From JBDSGC01 sp046594105 (lineage in GTDB: Bacteria > Acidobacteriota > Thermoanaerobaculia > Gp7-AA8): a stretch of 64,000 bases of DNA. The notes below the pieces were generated by a model. That model saw nothing but the letters and a program-made list of their open reading frames with translations. It was not told the DNA's origin and did not search any database. Of the stretch, positions 24,689 to 33,343 are shown piece after piece (the first letter of the stretch is position 1; each line of letters begins with the position of its first letter). The translations under genes were made by a program, and so were the position numbers. Location: NCBI GenBank assembly GCA_046594105.1, contig JBKJQB010000248.1, positions 1-64,000 on the forward strand. The letters run 5' to 3'.

Positions 24689-25369
24689 ATGTCGCGCAAA
24701 GAACTTCTGGCCAGAGTGGCCAACGATCAGATCATCGGCGTCGTCCGCGAAAACAGCGCCGAGTCTGCCGCGGCCGTGGCCCAGGCCTACGCGCAGAACG
24801 GCATCCGCATCATCGAAGTCACGTTGACCACGCCCGACGCAATGGAGCTCATCTCCACGCTCTCGCAGCGACATGCTTCCGATGGAATCATCATCGCGGC
24901 CGGGACTATCCGCAGTTCCAGCGACGCCGCTCTGGCCCGGCGCGCCGGCGCGCAGATGATGGTCTCTCCCCACACGGATGTTCAAGTCATCGAGTATGCC
25001 GTCGAGAATGATCTCCTCTGCATCGCCGGCGCTTCCACTCCCACCGAGATCATCCGGGCCTGGGAGGCAGGCTGCGACGTCGTTAAGGTTTACCCGGCGA
25101 TGTATCTCGGAGGGCCCGACTACATCCGCACCATCCGGGGCCCCATCCGGGACGTCCCCATGCTGGCAGGTGGACCGGTGCCACTGGACACCATCGAGGC
25201 CTACCTCGACGCCGGCTGTCTGGCGGTGAATCTCGGGCCATCGCTGGCGGTTCCTGATCTCGTCCGCACCCGGCAATGGGAGGAGATCGGGCGCCGCGTC
25301 ATCCTGGCGACTTCGATCATCCAGTCGCGCAGAACGTCGATCGAATCGGACACCACCTACGTCCACTGA
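24689..25369 (+). CDS. eda: KDPG / 4-hydroxy-2-oxoglutarate aldolase family
   Basis: A 226-residue class I aldolase of the KDPG/KHG family (PF01081). The Schiff-base lysine is K133 in VVKVYPA, the general acid/base Glu is E43 in IIEVTLTT, and GIIIAAGTI and IAGASTPTEI are typical strands of the TIM barrel. The family cleaves 2-keto-3-deoxy-6-phosphogluconate or 4-hydroxy-2-oxoglutarate to pyruvate plus an aldehyde. No edd or other Entner-Doudoroff gene is nearby. The next gene begins two bases after its stop and encodes a dioxygenase/RidA fusion, so an aromatic-degradation role is a fair alternative. Confidence 0.85.
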   Translation: MSRKELLARVANDQIIGVVRENSAESAAAVAQAYAQNGIRIIEVTLTTPDAMELISTLSQRHASDGIIIAAGTIRSSSDAALARRAGAQMMVSPHTDVQVIEYAVENDLLCIAGASTPTEIIRAWEAGCDVVKVYPAMYLGGPDYIRTIRGPIRDVPMLAGGPVPLDTIEAYLDAGCLAVNLGPSLAVPDLVRTRQWEEIGRRVILATSIIQSRRTSIESDTTYVH

Positions 25370-25371
25370 TC

Positions 25372-26823
25372 GTGAGCGGGCACATTCAAAAGGCATATCT
25401 CGTTCCCGGGCAACCGCATGTTCTGCTCGCGCCCGGGCGAAACCCGGGATGGGCATCGCTCAAAGCCAGCTACGAGGCCGTCGGCCGGGAGATCGAGCGA
25501 TCCGGCGCGGAACTGATTCTCTTGTACTCCACCCAATGGTTCTCCGTGATCGGACATCTTTTCCAGGTGGACCCGAATCCGAAGTGGGTGCTGGTCGATC
25601 AGAACTGGTACGAATTCGGAGAGATCCCCTACGACTTCCACATCGATCCTGCGTTTGGAGAGTCTTACGCCGCCGTCTGTCGCCAGGCCGGACTGCAGGC
25701 CTCGACGGTGAACTACCACGGGTTTCCGATGGACGCGGGGACGGTGACCGCGTTGAAGCTGCTCAACCCGAACAACCGCATCCCGGCCTCCGTCGTTTCC
25801 TGCAACATCTACGCGGAGCGCGACGAGACGCGAGCCCTGGGAAAGGCCGCGCGAACTGCGATCGAACGATCGGGTAAAAAGACCATCGTGGTCGCGGTGT
25901 CCAGCCTTTCGAACCGCTACGAGGTGGCAGAGATCGACCCGGCGGCCGACCGCATCTCCTCGGCCAAGGACGACGAGTGGAATCGCAAAATCCTGGAGAT
26001 GCTGGGCCAAGGGCGCCTGGAAGATGTTGCCCAGGTTGCCCGCGAGTTCGGCCGCGAAGCGAATGCGGACATGGGCTTCAAGGCAATCTGGTGGCTTGCC
26101 GCGTTGGCCGGCGAGCACAATCGCTACGATGGGAAGGTCTGGGACTACCAGCCAGTGTGGGGAACCGGAAACGCCATCGTCGAGCTCACCCCGAATTCAC
26201 GCAAGGAGCTCGACTTCGAGAAGGAATTCGACGACGGTCCCGGCGCGACGACGACCGACGGTCCGGGCGCCGGGTTGGAGAGTCACAACGTTCTCGCTGA
26301 GGGACCGGATGTTCATCGCCGGAGCGAGATGTCGTCCTCCGAGGATCGGGTTCCTCAAGTCATGACCGGCGAGCCCGCGACTTCGCAGCGAGCGGGGCAG
26401 ACCGCCGCCCGGCCGGATCTGATCATCACCGACCGCGCAGCCCCTCCGGTGGGCCCGTATCCGCACGCCCGGCGCGTGGGCAATCTGTTGTTTCTCTCCG
26501 GGATCGGGCCGCGACGTCCCATCACTGGTGAAGTCCCGGGATTGATCCGTGCCGGCGACGGAACGATCGTCGATCACGACATCGACGTGCAGACGCGCGC
26601 CGCCATCGACAACGTGCGGGCCATCCTGGAGGCGTCCGGGAGCTCCCTCGACAAGATTCTGGACGTGACCGTTTACCTCACCGACATGAAGCGTGACTTC
26701 GAGCGCTTCAACCGCGTTTACACCGAGATCCTCGGGTCGGTGCAGCCGACGCGAACGACGGTGGGCGTGGACTCACTGCCCACTCCAATTGCCGTCGAGC
26801 TGAAGATCATCGCCTCCGCCTGA
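25372..26823 (+). CDS. Fusion of AmnA-type extradiol dioxygenase subunit and RidA deaminase
   Basis: A 483-residue two-domain protein. Residues 1-275 resemble the alpha subunit of 2-aminophenol 1,6-dioxygenase (LigB superfamily): YLVPGQPHVLL, LLYSTQWFSV and WYEFGEIPYDFHIDP. Gln55 in STQW stands where catalytic LigB-type subunits have a metal-binding His, as in the alpha subunits. A low-complexity linker (about 285-365) leads to a RidA domain with GPYPHARRVGNLLFLSGIG and the substrate-binding Arg461 in PTRTTVGVDSLP. RidA relatives include 2-aminomuconate deaminase (AmnD), two steps further along the same meta-cleavage pathway. The GTG start is two bases after the aldolase stop, suggesting coupling. 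Internal ATGs at 26326 and 26361 could yield a free RidA domain. Confidence 0.78.
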   Translation: MSGHIQKAYLVPGQPHVLLAPGRNPGWASLKASYEAVGREIERSGAELILLYSTQWFSVIGHLFQVDPNPKWVLVDQNWYEFGEIPYDFHIDPAFGESYAAVCRQAGLQASTVNYHGFPMDAGTVTALKLLNPNNRIPASVVSCNIYAERDETRALGKAARTAIERSGKKTIVVAVSSLSNRYEVAEIDPAADRISSAKDDEWNRKILEMLGQGRLEDVAQVAREFGREANADMGFKAIWWLAALAGEHNRYDGKVWDYQPVWGTGNAIVELTPNSRKELDFEKEFDDGPGATTTDGPGAGLESHNVLAEGPDVHRRSEMSSSEDRVPQVMTGEPATSQRAGQTAARPDLIITDRAAPPVGPYPHARRVGNLLFLSGIGPRRPITGEVPGLIRAGDGTIVDHDIDVQTRAAIDNVRAILEASGSSLDKILDVTVYLTDMKRDFERFNRVYTEILGSVQPTRTTVGVDSLPTPIAVELKIIASA

Positions 26824-26904
26824 GCGGGCGCACCTGACGATCCCACGGACGCCAGAGGGTTCATCAAGATTGAACCCGAACGAAGCGTCCGCCGTCGAGT
26901 GGGG

Positions 26905-28938
26905 TCAAGCCATCGCGGCGCGCCGGCGCTGGATCAGATACGGCTCGAGATCCTGCACGGAGAGAGGCTTGCTGAAGAAGTATCCCTGAATGTAGTCGCA
27001 GCGCTGCTGCTGCAGGAAGGCCAGCTGCTCGGCGGTTTCCACGCCCTCGGCGATGACTTTCAGGTCGAGGCTGTGAGCCATCGAGATGACCGCGGTAACG
27101 ATCGCTGCGTCGCCCCGGTCCGTGGTGACGTCCCGGACAAACGACTGGTCGAGCTTGAGTGTGTGGATCGGAAATCGTTTCAGGTAATTGAGCGAGGAGT
27201 ATCCCGTCCCGAAGTCATCCATGGAGATCCGTACGCCCAGCGCTTTCAGCTCCCGGAGCGTGTGAATGGAGTTCTCCGCGTTCTGCATGGCGCTGCTCTC
27301 GGTGATTTCCAGCTCCAGACTTGCCGGATGGAGCCCGGTCTGTTCCAGCACCTGCATGACTTCGTTGGCGAGGTTGCCCTGATGAAATTGACGGGCGGAT
27401 AGATTCACCGCCACGGTCAGATCCGGATCGATCCGTTTCTGCCATGTCTTGAGCTGCCGGCACGCCGTGAGGAGGACCCAGTTTCCGATCGGAACGATCA
27501 GCCCGGAAACCTCCGCCGCAGAGATGAAATGCGCCGGCGAGAGCAAGCCGAGCTCCGGGTGGTTCCAGCGGATCAAGGCCTCCAGACCGACGATGCTTCT
27601 GGAGGACGCGTCCACCAGAGGCTGGTAGTGCAGAACGAGCTCGTCCTGGCTCAGGGCTCTGCGCAGCATGTTCTCCAGCGCCAGGGTCTCCAAAGCACGG
27701 GCGTTCATGGCTGGCGCGTACAGCTGATAGTTGTCCCGACCCCGATCCTTCGCGCGGTACATCGCGCTGTCGGCATTGCGCACCAGGGTCTCCGGATCGG
27801 TACCGTCTCCAGGGAAAAGACCAATTCCGATGCTGGTGGTCACGAAGAGCTCCCGCTCCGCGATCATGAAGGGAATCTTGAGGGTCTCGATGATCTTCTG
27901 CGCGATCTTCGCGACGTCCTCGATGTTCTCGATTCTCGGGATGAGCAACGTGAACTCGTCGCCGCCAAAGCGGGCGATGGTATCCCCCTCACGCACACAC
28001 CGCCGGATGCGGTCGGCCACCGCCTTGAGCAGGAGGTCGCCGGTGGAGTGTCCCAGGGAGTCGTTGATGGCCTTGAAACGATCGAGGTCCATGAATAAGA
28101 CGGCCAGCTTCTGATTGGCCCGGGCGGCCTGTGCCAGCGCCACGATCAGCCGGTCGAGAAAGAGTGGCCGGTTGGGAAGTCCGGTCAACGCGTCGTGATA
28201 GGCGAGGTGCTCGATCTCCACCGTGGCCAGATCGGACGCTTCGCGCTCATCCTCCAGCAGGCTGGCTACCATTCCCATCCCCAGCATCGCCTGGAGCAGA
28301 AAATCGAAGTAGCCGAGATACATCGTGTAGTCGCGAACGACGCCGAAAAGCGACGCTACGGCCAGATAGATGTAATGGAGTTTCTCCATCCCGTAGATCA
28401 GAAATGCGATGGAGACCATGGTGAAACCGACGCCTTCGCGCCGTCTTCGCGCGGTCCAGAATGCCCACCCTGCGGTGAAGAAACAGACTGCTGCCGCCAG
28501 ATTTCGAATCCCCACTCGTGCCATCAAATGGAAGCTCTCCGAAGGGCCGGGGGCGCTCGACAACAACCCGCTGATCACGCCTGCGGCGACCGCGGTGAGG
28601 AGAAGTCTTCTGGCCGTTCGCATCCGTACCGGACGGCGGCGCAGGATCTCGTAGACACCGAACGCCAACCAGGTGAGTTGCAGGAAGCCGGCGATGCCCC
28701 CCAGCACGGAGATGGCAATGCGAAGGATGCCGGCATTCCCCGCCTCGCTCCGCCCCATCATCAGCCAGGCGATCTCGCTGAGGCGGTAAACGGCCAGCGC
28801 CGCCCAGCTGGCAGTCCAGTGCGATAGATAGGACTTTCCATACTGGCGAAGAAATCCGTACAGCAGCAGCGCGATGACCGCGGCACCGATGGTTTGCGCA
28901 ACTTGAGTGGCCAGGGCCACGGAGTTCATTTCGAACAT
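26905..28938 (-). CDS. Membrane GGDEF-EAL cyclic-di-GMP enzyme
   Basis: A 677-residue protein with about seven N-terminal membrane helices (residues 10-230), a GGDEF diguanylate cyclase domain and an EAL phosphodiesterase domain. The GGDEF motif is intact near residue 325 and is preceded by an RxxD inhibitory site (REGD) five residues upstream, so the cyclase should be product-inhibited. The EAL domain has VGLEALIRW near 450, DDFGTGYSS and a C-terminal EGVETAEQL, so both activities look competent. It may make or break c-di-GMP according to the membrane sensor. The ATG at 28929 is an alternative start. It lies downstream of the glycosyltransferase gene in the same direction. Confidence 0.92.
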   Translation of the reverse strand: MFEMNSVALATQVAQTIGAAVIALLLYGFLRQYGKSYLSHWTASWAALAVYRLSEIAWLMMGRSEAGNAGILRIAISVLGGIAGFLQLTWLAFGVYEILRRRPVRMRTARRLLLTAVAAGVISGLLSSAPGPSESFHLMARVGIRNLAAAVCFFTAGWAFWTARRRREGVGFTMVSIAFLIYGMEKLHYIYLAVASLFGVVRDYTMYLGYFDFLLQAMLGMGMVASLLEDEREASDLATVEIEHLAYHDALTGLPNRPLFLDRLIVALAQAARANQKLAVLFMDLDRFKAINDSLGHSTGDLLLKAVADRIRRCVREGDTIARFGGDEFTLLIPRIENIEDVAKIAQKIIETLKIPFMIAERELFVTTSIGIGLFPGDGTDPETLVRNADSAMYRAKDRGRDNYQLYAPAMNARALETLALENMLRRALSQDELVLHYQPLVDASSRSIVGLEALIRWNHPELGLLSPAHFISAAEVSGLIVPIGNWVLLTACRQLKTWQKRIDPDLTVAVNLSARQFHQGNLANEVMQVLEQTGLHPASLELEITESSAMQNAENSIHTLRELKALGVRISMDDFGTGYSSLNYLKRFPIHTLKLDQSFVRDVTTDRGDAAIVTAVISMAHSLDLKVIAEGVETAEQLAFLQQQRCDYIQGYFFSKPLSVQDLEPYLIQRRRAAMA

Positions 28939-29015
28939 GGTTTCGGATCAGCGTTTCGGGGCAATGGATTACGGACCGCTGTGGATTCTGCCCTCCTCGG
29001 CCTCCCAATGCAAAG

Positions 29016-30083
29016 TCAGCGATCACCTGCGTACCCGTCGATGAGTCTCTGCGCCGCCGCCGGATAACCGAAGGCCAACGAGTGAGCAGAGACCTCCCGG
29101 CGAGACTCGGGAGTGACGTGCCGCAGGGCCTCTTCGACTTTGACGGCCAGCGTCGCCGAATTTGCCTGCGAAGCCATCGCCCGAGCGGCAAGACTCCCTA
29201 GAAGCGCCGCCATCCCCGGGATGGGATAGGTCACCGGCACAACACCACACGCCATCGCTTCCAGGACCGCCCGGTGTCCCTCGTCCGACCCCTGAACCGT
29301 GAACAGAAGGACATCTGCCGCTCGATAGTGCTCGGCAAGATCCTCCTCGTGATACCCCGCCCACACCACCTTTTCAGCGACCCCGAGGGCGCGAGCAATT
29401 CCCTCGAGACGAGGTCGGTCCTCTCCATGCCCGACGATCATGAGAATCGCATTCGGGATGCTCCGCGCTACGATGGCGAAGGCTTCGATGACGTCCTGAA
29501 ATCCACGGTCCACGGTGAGTTTTCCGATGGCCATCGCCACCGGCACATCGGCAGGGATTCCGTAGAGTCCACGCACATCGGGCCCCTGCGGCGAAAACTG
29601 GTCGAGGTCCACCGGAGGCGGAGTGACCGTCACCACGCGGCCACGGAACGGCGGCAGAGCCGACAGCGCGTCGTTGATGACGAAGAGCGCATCGGTGCGA
29701 GCGATCAGGTGCCGCGTGAACGGGTCGGAACGAACCACGCGCCGGGCGTGAAAGGTCCTTGCCAGGCGCACGTTCCGTTTCCGCGCGGCCAGTCGCGCCA
29801 GCCAATGGTCGTAGGTCAGATGGGCATGGAGCACGTCGAAGTGGTGATGATCGATGAGGCGTTCGAGCTCTTCGACGGCGCGCAGAAAGGAACGGGGGTT
29901 CTGCTTCCTCTCGATGATGGGGTGGGCGAAATCAACATGGCCGATCTTCGCTTGCAGCTTGTACCCGCCGACGTAGGCGTAGTGGGCGTCAACCCCTGCC
30001 TCGCGCAGCGCTTCCGCCTCGGCGAACGCCGGCGCGGCGGCGCCTGTCCAGCGGTTTCCCGCAGCGAGATGAAGGATTCTCAT
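29016..30083 (-). CDS. GT4 glycosyltransferase
   Basis: A 355-residue GT-B glycosyltransferase (family GT4). The N-terminal MRILHLAAGNRWTGAAA is the usual first Rossmann strand; the nucleotide-sugar site is SDEGHRAVLEAMACGVVPV near residue 265, where the usual EX7E pair is slightly altered (Asp or Glu at the first position). The acceptor is unknown. With an O-antigen-ligase-like gene 440 bp away on the opposite strand, a role in cell-surface glycan assembly is likely. The spacer upstream holds repeat B1. Confidence 0.85.
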   Translation of the reverse strand: MRILHLAAGNRWTGAAAPAFAEAEALREAGVDAHYAYVGGYKLQAKIGHVDFAHPIIERKQNPRSFLRAVEELERLIDHHHFDVLHAHLTYDHWLARLAARKRNVRLARTFHARRVVRSDPFTRHLIARTDALFVINDALSALPPFRGRVVTVTPPPVDLDQFSPQGPDVRGLYGIPADVPVAMAIGKLTVDRGFQDVIEAFAIVARSIPNAILMIVGHGEDRPRLEGIARALGVAEKVVWAGYHEEDLAEHYRAADVLLFTVQGSDEGHRAVLEAMACGVVPVTYPIPGMAALLGSLAARAMASQANSATLAVKVEEALRHVTPESRREVSAHSLAFGYPAAAQRLIDGYAGDR

Positions 30084-30190
30084 TCCGAGCGAATGCTATC
30101 CGACCTGAGTGGGGGCTGAGGCCGGCTGGTCCGGTCCTTCTACTGACGCGCTCGCGCGTCATCTGCAATCAAGAGCGGCCGAGTGAACGC

Positions 30191-30251
30191 GACTGAGCCG
30201 AAAATCGTGGCGGACGCTTTGCGAACCAACGCCGCCGGCCGTGCCGGCCTC
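30191..30251 (+). repeat. Dispersed repeat family B, copy 1
   Basis: About 60 bp: CCGAAAATCGTGGCGGACGC then a tail (AACCAACGCCGCCGGCCGTG and following) shared with family A. The second copy is at 57835-57893. It lies upstream of the Trm112-like gene. Confidence 0.88.
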
Positions 30252-30273
30252 AGGATGCTACACTCCGCGCCGC

Positions 30274-30513
30274 ATGGCGATCGACGCAGAACTTCTCGAG
30301 ATCCTGGCCTGCCCCCTGTGCAAGGTCGAGGTCAAACTGGTGCCTCTTTCGGAGACTCGACGGACCACGGTGCGCGACAAGTTCCGCGACAAGTTCCGCG
30401 GCGAGGAACCTGCAGTGGAGCAGGGACTTCAATGCGCCAGGTGTCACCGCGTCTATCCGATCGTGAGCGATATCCCGGTCATGCTGGTTGACGAAGCCTT
30501 CGAAGAGGCGTGA
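30274..30513 (+). CDS. Trm112-family zinc-ribbon protein
   Basis: A 79-residue protein of the Trm112/UPF0434 family (PF03966). It begins LLEILACPLCKVEVKL and has a second Cys pair, LQCARCHRVYPIVSDIPVML, giving a four-Cys zinc site and the conserved IP-ML end. Trm112 proteins activate methyltransferases in eukaryotes and archaea; bacterial homologues are largely uncharacterised and often sit beside lipid A or glycosylation genes, as here. An insert near residue 30-50 (two DKFR repeats) is longer than in E. coli YcaR. The ATG at 30274 fits the domain start; the O-antigen-ligase-like gene follows in 9 bases. Confidence 0.85.
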   Translation: MAIDAELLEILACPLCKVEVKLVPLSETRRTTVRDKFRDKFRGEEPAVEQGLQCARCHRVYPIVSDIPVMLVDEAFEEA

Positions 30514-30522
30514 CGAGGGCGC

Positions 30523-31734
30523 GTGTCTCTCGCTCACCGTCTCAACCTTCCTGAGCAGACCGCTCCTCCCGTCGCCCTCGCTGTCCTCTTCTACATCGGC
30601 CATCTGCTCTGTTCAGGCTGGATCGCCTCCTCAGAACTATTCGCTCTCGCTACGATCGTCACGGTGGCCTGGTCCATTCATCGGGGCCTGCTGGCTCCCT
30701 CGTTTCATCTTCTCTACTACCCCCTGGTTCTTTTCGCCGCCGTGTCGACGCTGTCCGCCCTGGCCGCTCCGCGCTCCATTCATTCCTTCGGCGAGAACGC
30801 TCTCTGGCTCAAGATTCTCCTCTTCCCTGCTGCGGTCACACTGTTCCGCCAGGTGCCACGAAGTCGTGAGCTTGCGGTGCGGGCCTTCCTCGCGTTCGGC
30901 GCCTTTTCGTCCACCTTTGGATTGATTCAGTACTTTGCGCTCGGACAGCGAGACCTCGATCACCGCATCACCGGGCCGGCCGCCCACGTCATGACCCTCT
31001 CCGGCCTGCTGCTTCCCGCCGCTCTCGTCGGCCTGACTCTCTGGATGCACGATCGAAAGAACGGCTGGCTCGCTTCGGTCACACTGCTGACCACGTTCGC
31101 TCTGCTGATCACCTTCACCCGCAGCGCGTGGCTGGGGTGGATCGTCGCTGTGGCTGTGCTGCTGGTCTCCAGGCGTCCGCGAGCGCTGGCCTGGGCCGCT
31201 CCCCTTGCGCTGGTCGCTCTGACCCTGATGCCGCTTTCTCTCTTCGGCCGCATGGTCTCCAGTTTCGACACCCGGCAATCCTCCAACCTCGACCGCATCC
31301 GCATGTTGGAAGCGGGGGTCGAGATCATCAAGGACTACCCGCTGCTGGGGGTGGGACCGGCGAACATGAAGGAGATCTATCCCCTCTATCGGAAGCACGA
31401 TGCGCCGCGCTTCCGCATCCCTCATCTGCACAACAACCTGGTTCAACTGTGGGCGGAGCGGGGCGTGCTCGCACCTGTTGCCTACCTTCTGCTGATGACT
31501 TTGTTTCTCCGCCAGTGCCTGCGAGGGTGGGCCGGGGCGCACTCGCGCTACGCGGAAGCGGGAATCGCCGTGGCGGTGGGTCTGGGGGCGGCCGGGCTCT
31601 TCGAGTTCAACTTCGGGGATACCGAGGTCTTCTGGGCCCTGCTCGACGTGATGGCCATCGTGGTCACAGCCCTGGAAACCGAGGGTGGGCCGAATGAAGT
31701 CGGGGCTACCCCTGTTGCTGAGCTGCGTCCGTAA
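30523..31734 (+). CDS. O-antigen ligase-like membrane protein
   Basis: A 403-residue polytopic protein with about ten to eleven membrane helices and the Wzy_C/O-antigen ligase domain (PF04932). The large periplasmic loop contains FDTRQSSNLDRIRMLEAG, LLGVGPANMKEIYP and HLHNNLVQLWAERG, which is the conserved C-terminal motif region of WaaL/Wzy-type ligases. It would join or polymerise glycans at the periplasmic face. Start is GTG, with GAGGG just before it. Tightly packed between Trm112 and the sigma-factor gene (11-bp gap), so it may share that transcript. Confidence 0.85.
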   Translation: MSLAHRLNLPEQTAPPVALAVLFYIGHLLCSGWIASSELFALATIVTVAWSIHRGLLAPSFHLLYYPLVLFAAVSTLSALAAPRSIHSFGENALWLKILLFPAAVTLFRQVPRSRELAVRAFLAFGAFSSTFGLIQYFALGQRDLDHRITGPAAHVMTLSGLLLPAALVGLTLWMHDRKNGWLASVTLLTTFALLITFTRSAWLGWIVAVAVLLVSRRPRALAWAAPLALVALTLMPLSLFGRMVSSFDTRQSSNLDRIRMLEAGVEIIKDYPLLGVGPANMKEIYPLYRKHDAPRFRIPHLHNNLVQLWAERGVLAPVAYLLLMTLFLRQCLRGWAGAHSRYAEAGIAVAVGLGAAGLFEFNFGDTEVFWALLDVMAIVVTALETEGGPNEVGATPVAELRP

Positions 31735-31745
31735 CTTTTTCCACC

Positions 31746-32360
31746 ATGCCGACGTCAGACGAGGGAGATCAGCGGGAAATGAAGCACCTGAGCGATCAGG
31801 AGCTGATGCGGCTCGTGCAAGCGGGCGATCTGACTCCCGCGTCCGAAATCTATGACCGGTACAGCAGCCGGATCTACAACTTCGCGTACCGCTTCCTGAA
31901 AAACAGTGAAGCTGCTGAAGACGCAGTGCAGGAAGTCTTTGTCAAAATGATCAAACATGCCAGCCAGTTTCACGGAGACGCCAAGTTGTCCACCTGGCTG
32001 TTCTCGATCACCGCGAACTGGTGCCGGGACTATCTGAGGAAGGCCGACAATCGGCCCAAAGAATCCGACGACGTTCTGATGAACCTCCCGGCCTCACGGG
32101 AGCTCTCGCCGGAACGCGCTCTGGAGCGCCGGGAGACCGAACTGCGCATCCAGAAAGCATTGCTGACACTGACTCCGGAACAGCGGGAGGCCATTCTGCT
32201 CTCGCGCTACCAGGGGTTGTCGTACGCCGAGATCGCCCAGATCTCAGGCTGTTCGGAAGGGGCGGTGAAGACCCGCGTCTTCCGAGCCATGGAGACGTTG
32301 AAGAAGACGCTCACTGGCGATGTGCGTGGAGGTGAACGATGGCTGACTGTGATCTCCTGA
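31746..32360 (+). CDS. ECF sigma factor (RpoE-like), operon 1
   Basis: A 204-residue ECF sigma factor. Region 2 contains IYNFAYRFLKNSEAAEDAVQ and the -10-binding STWLFSITANWCRDYLR; region 4 contains LTPEQREAILLSRYQGLSYA and the helix-turn-helix GCSEGAVKTRVFRAMETL. The ATG at 31746 has no clear ribosome site; ATG 31779 (MKHLSDQEL) is a plausible later start. It overlaps the anti-sigma gene by 22 bases. Its partner genes encode a zinc-finger anti-sigma with HEAT repeats and an exported DUF4097 protein, so it should respond to envelope stress. Confidence 0.9.
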   Translation: MPTSDEGDQREMKHLSDQELMRLVQAGDLTPASEIYDRYSSRIYNFAYRFLKNSEAAEDAVQEVFVKMIKHASQFHGDAKLSTWLFSITANWCRDYLRKADNRPKESDDVLMNLPASRELSPERALERRETELRIQKALLTLTPEQREAILLSRYQGLSYAEIAQISGCSEGAVKTRVFRAMETLKKTLTGDVRGGERWLTVIS

Positions 32361-33343
32361 CCGAAAACCTGCCCTTGCTGCTGACCGAGTCTCTCGACCC
32401 GGCAAGCCGGGAGCTGACCCATCGGCACATCGAGAACTGCACCGCCTGCAGCCACGAATGGTCCGCCTACAAGGACACCTGGGCTCTGCTGGAACGTCTT
32501 CCCGAAGTTCCGGTTCCGGCCGGAGCGAAGGCCCGTTTTCTGACTCAGATCGCTCCTGTGTCTGGGCGGGCGGCGAACGTCGTCCCGTTCCGCCGGCGGC
32601 CGGCGACGCGCTGGCTGGCGCAGGCCGCAGCGGTAGTCGTCATCGCCGGTGGCGCCTACGTGGGCGGCCATCGAAGCCGCCCGGTGCAGTTGCAGCCGAC
32701 CGCTGCGTCCATCGCCTCGGTCCAGCCGGTGGCGTACTCGATTGCAGAGTCGCGGGTCCTTCCGGCTTCGGCGATGAGCCCCACGATCGAAGGGCGTCCC
32801 GACATCCAGAACCTCCAGTTCGTGCCAGCGGCCCCGGGCGACGACAAAATCGGCGTCGGATTCGACATCACCTCGCACATCACGGTGACCGGTCACCCCA
32901 ACGACAAAAGCATGGTTCGTTTGCTTCGTTATGTCCTGGAGAACGAGGACCGCATGTCCCCTTCGCGATCCCGCGCCATCGACTGGGTCCGGGCGACCTA
33001 TTCACGTCCGGGAGCTGATCCTGAGATCGCTGCCGCGCTGGCCAATGTCCTTCGTAACGATGAACACCAGGGAGTGCGCATCAAAGCTGCTGAGACGCTC
33101 AACAATCTAGGCTCGGCGATGCCTTCGGATACCCGCGATGCTCTGATCGAGGCACTGAAGAGCGATCCGAACCCGGCGGTCAGGATCAAGGCGGTGGAAG
33201 CGCTGGCCCGCGTTCTCCGCAGCGGTGGTGAGCTCGACACCGAGGCCTTGAACACACTTCGACAGAAAGCGTCGCAGGGAGACGAGAACGTGTACGTCCG
33301 CGTAAAAGCGGCGGAAGCTCTGGGCAGCATTCGTCCGCAATGA
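32339..33343 (+). CDS. Zinc-finger anti-sigma factor with periplasmic HEAT repeats
   Basis: A 334-residue membrane anti-sigma factor. The N-terminal ZAS domain has the H30-x3-C34-x2-C37 zinc signature (RHIENCTAC) that binds the sigma factor. One membrane helix lies near residues 88-110 (AQAAAVVVIAGGAYVGG). The C-terminal half carries HEAT-type repeats, for example VRIKAAETLNNLGS and VRIKAVEALARVLR, ending VRVKAAEALGSI. HEAT repeats on a periplasmic anti-sigma domain are unusual and could bind a protein signal. A strong GGAGGTGA precedes the ATG. It overlaps both neighbours (22 bases upstream, ATGA downstream). Confidence 0.85.
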   Translation: MADCDLLTENLPLLLTESLDPASRELTHRHIENCTACSHEWSAYKDTWALLERLPEVPVPAGAKARFLTQIAPVSGRAANVVPFRRRPATRWLAQAAAVVVIAGGAYVGGHRSRPVQLQPTAASIASVQPVAYSIAESRVLPASAMSPTIEGRPDIQNLQFVPAAPGDDKIGVGFDITSHITVTGHPNDKSMVRLLRYVLENEDRMSPSRSRAIDWVRATYSRPGADPEIAAALANVLRNDEHQGVRIKAAETLNNLGSAMPSDTRDALIEALKSDPNPAVRIKAVEALARVLRSGGELDTEALNTLRQKASQGDENVYVRVKAAEALGSIRPQ

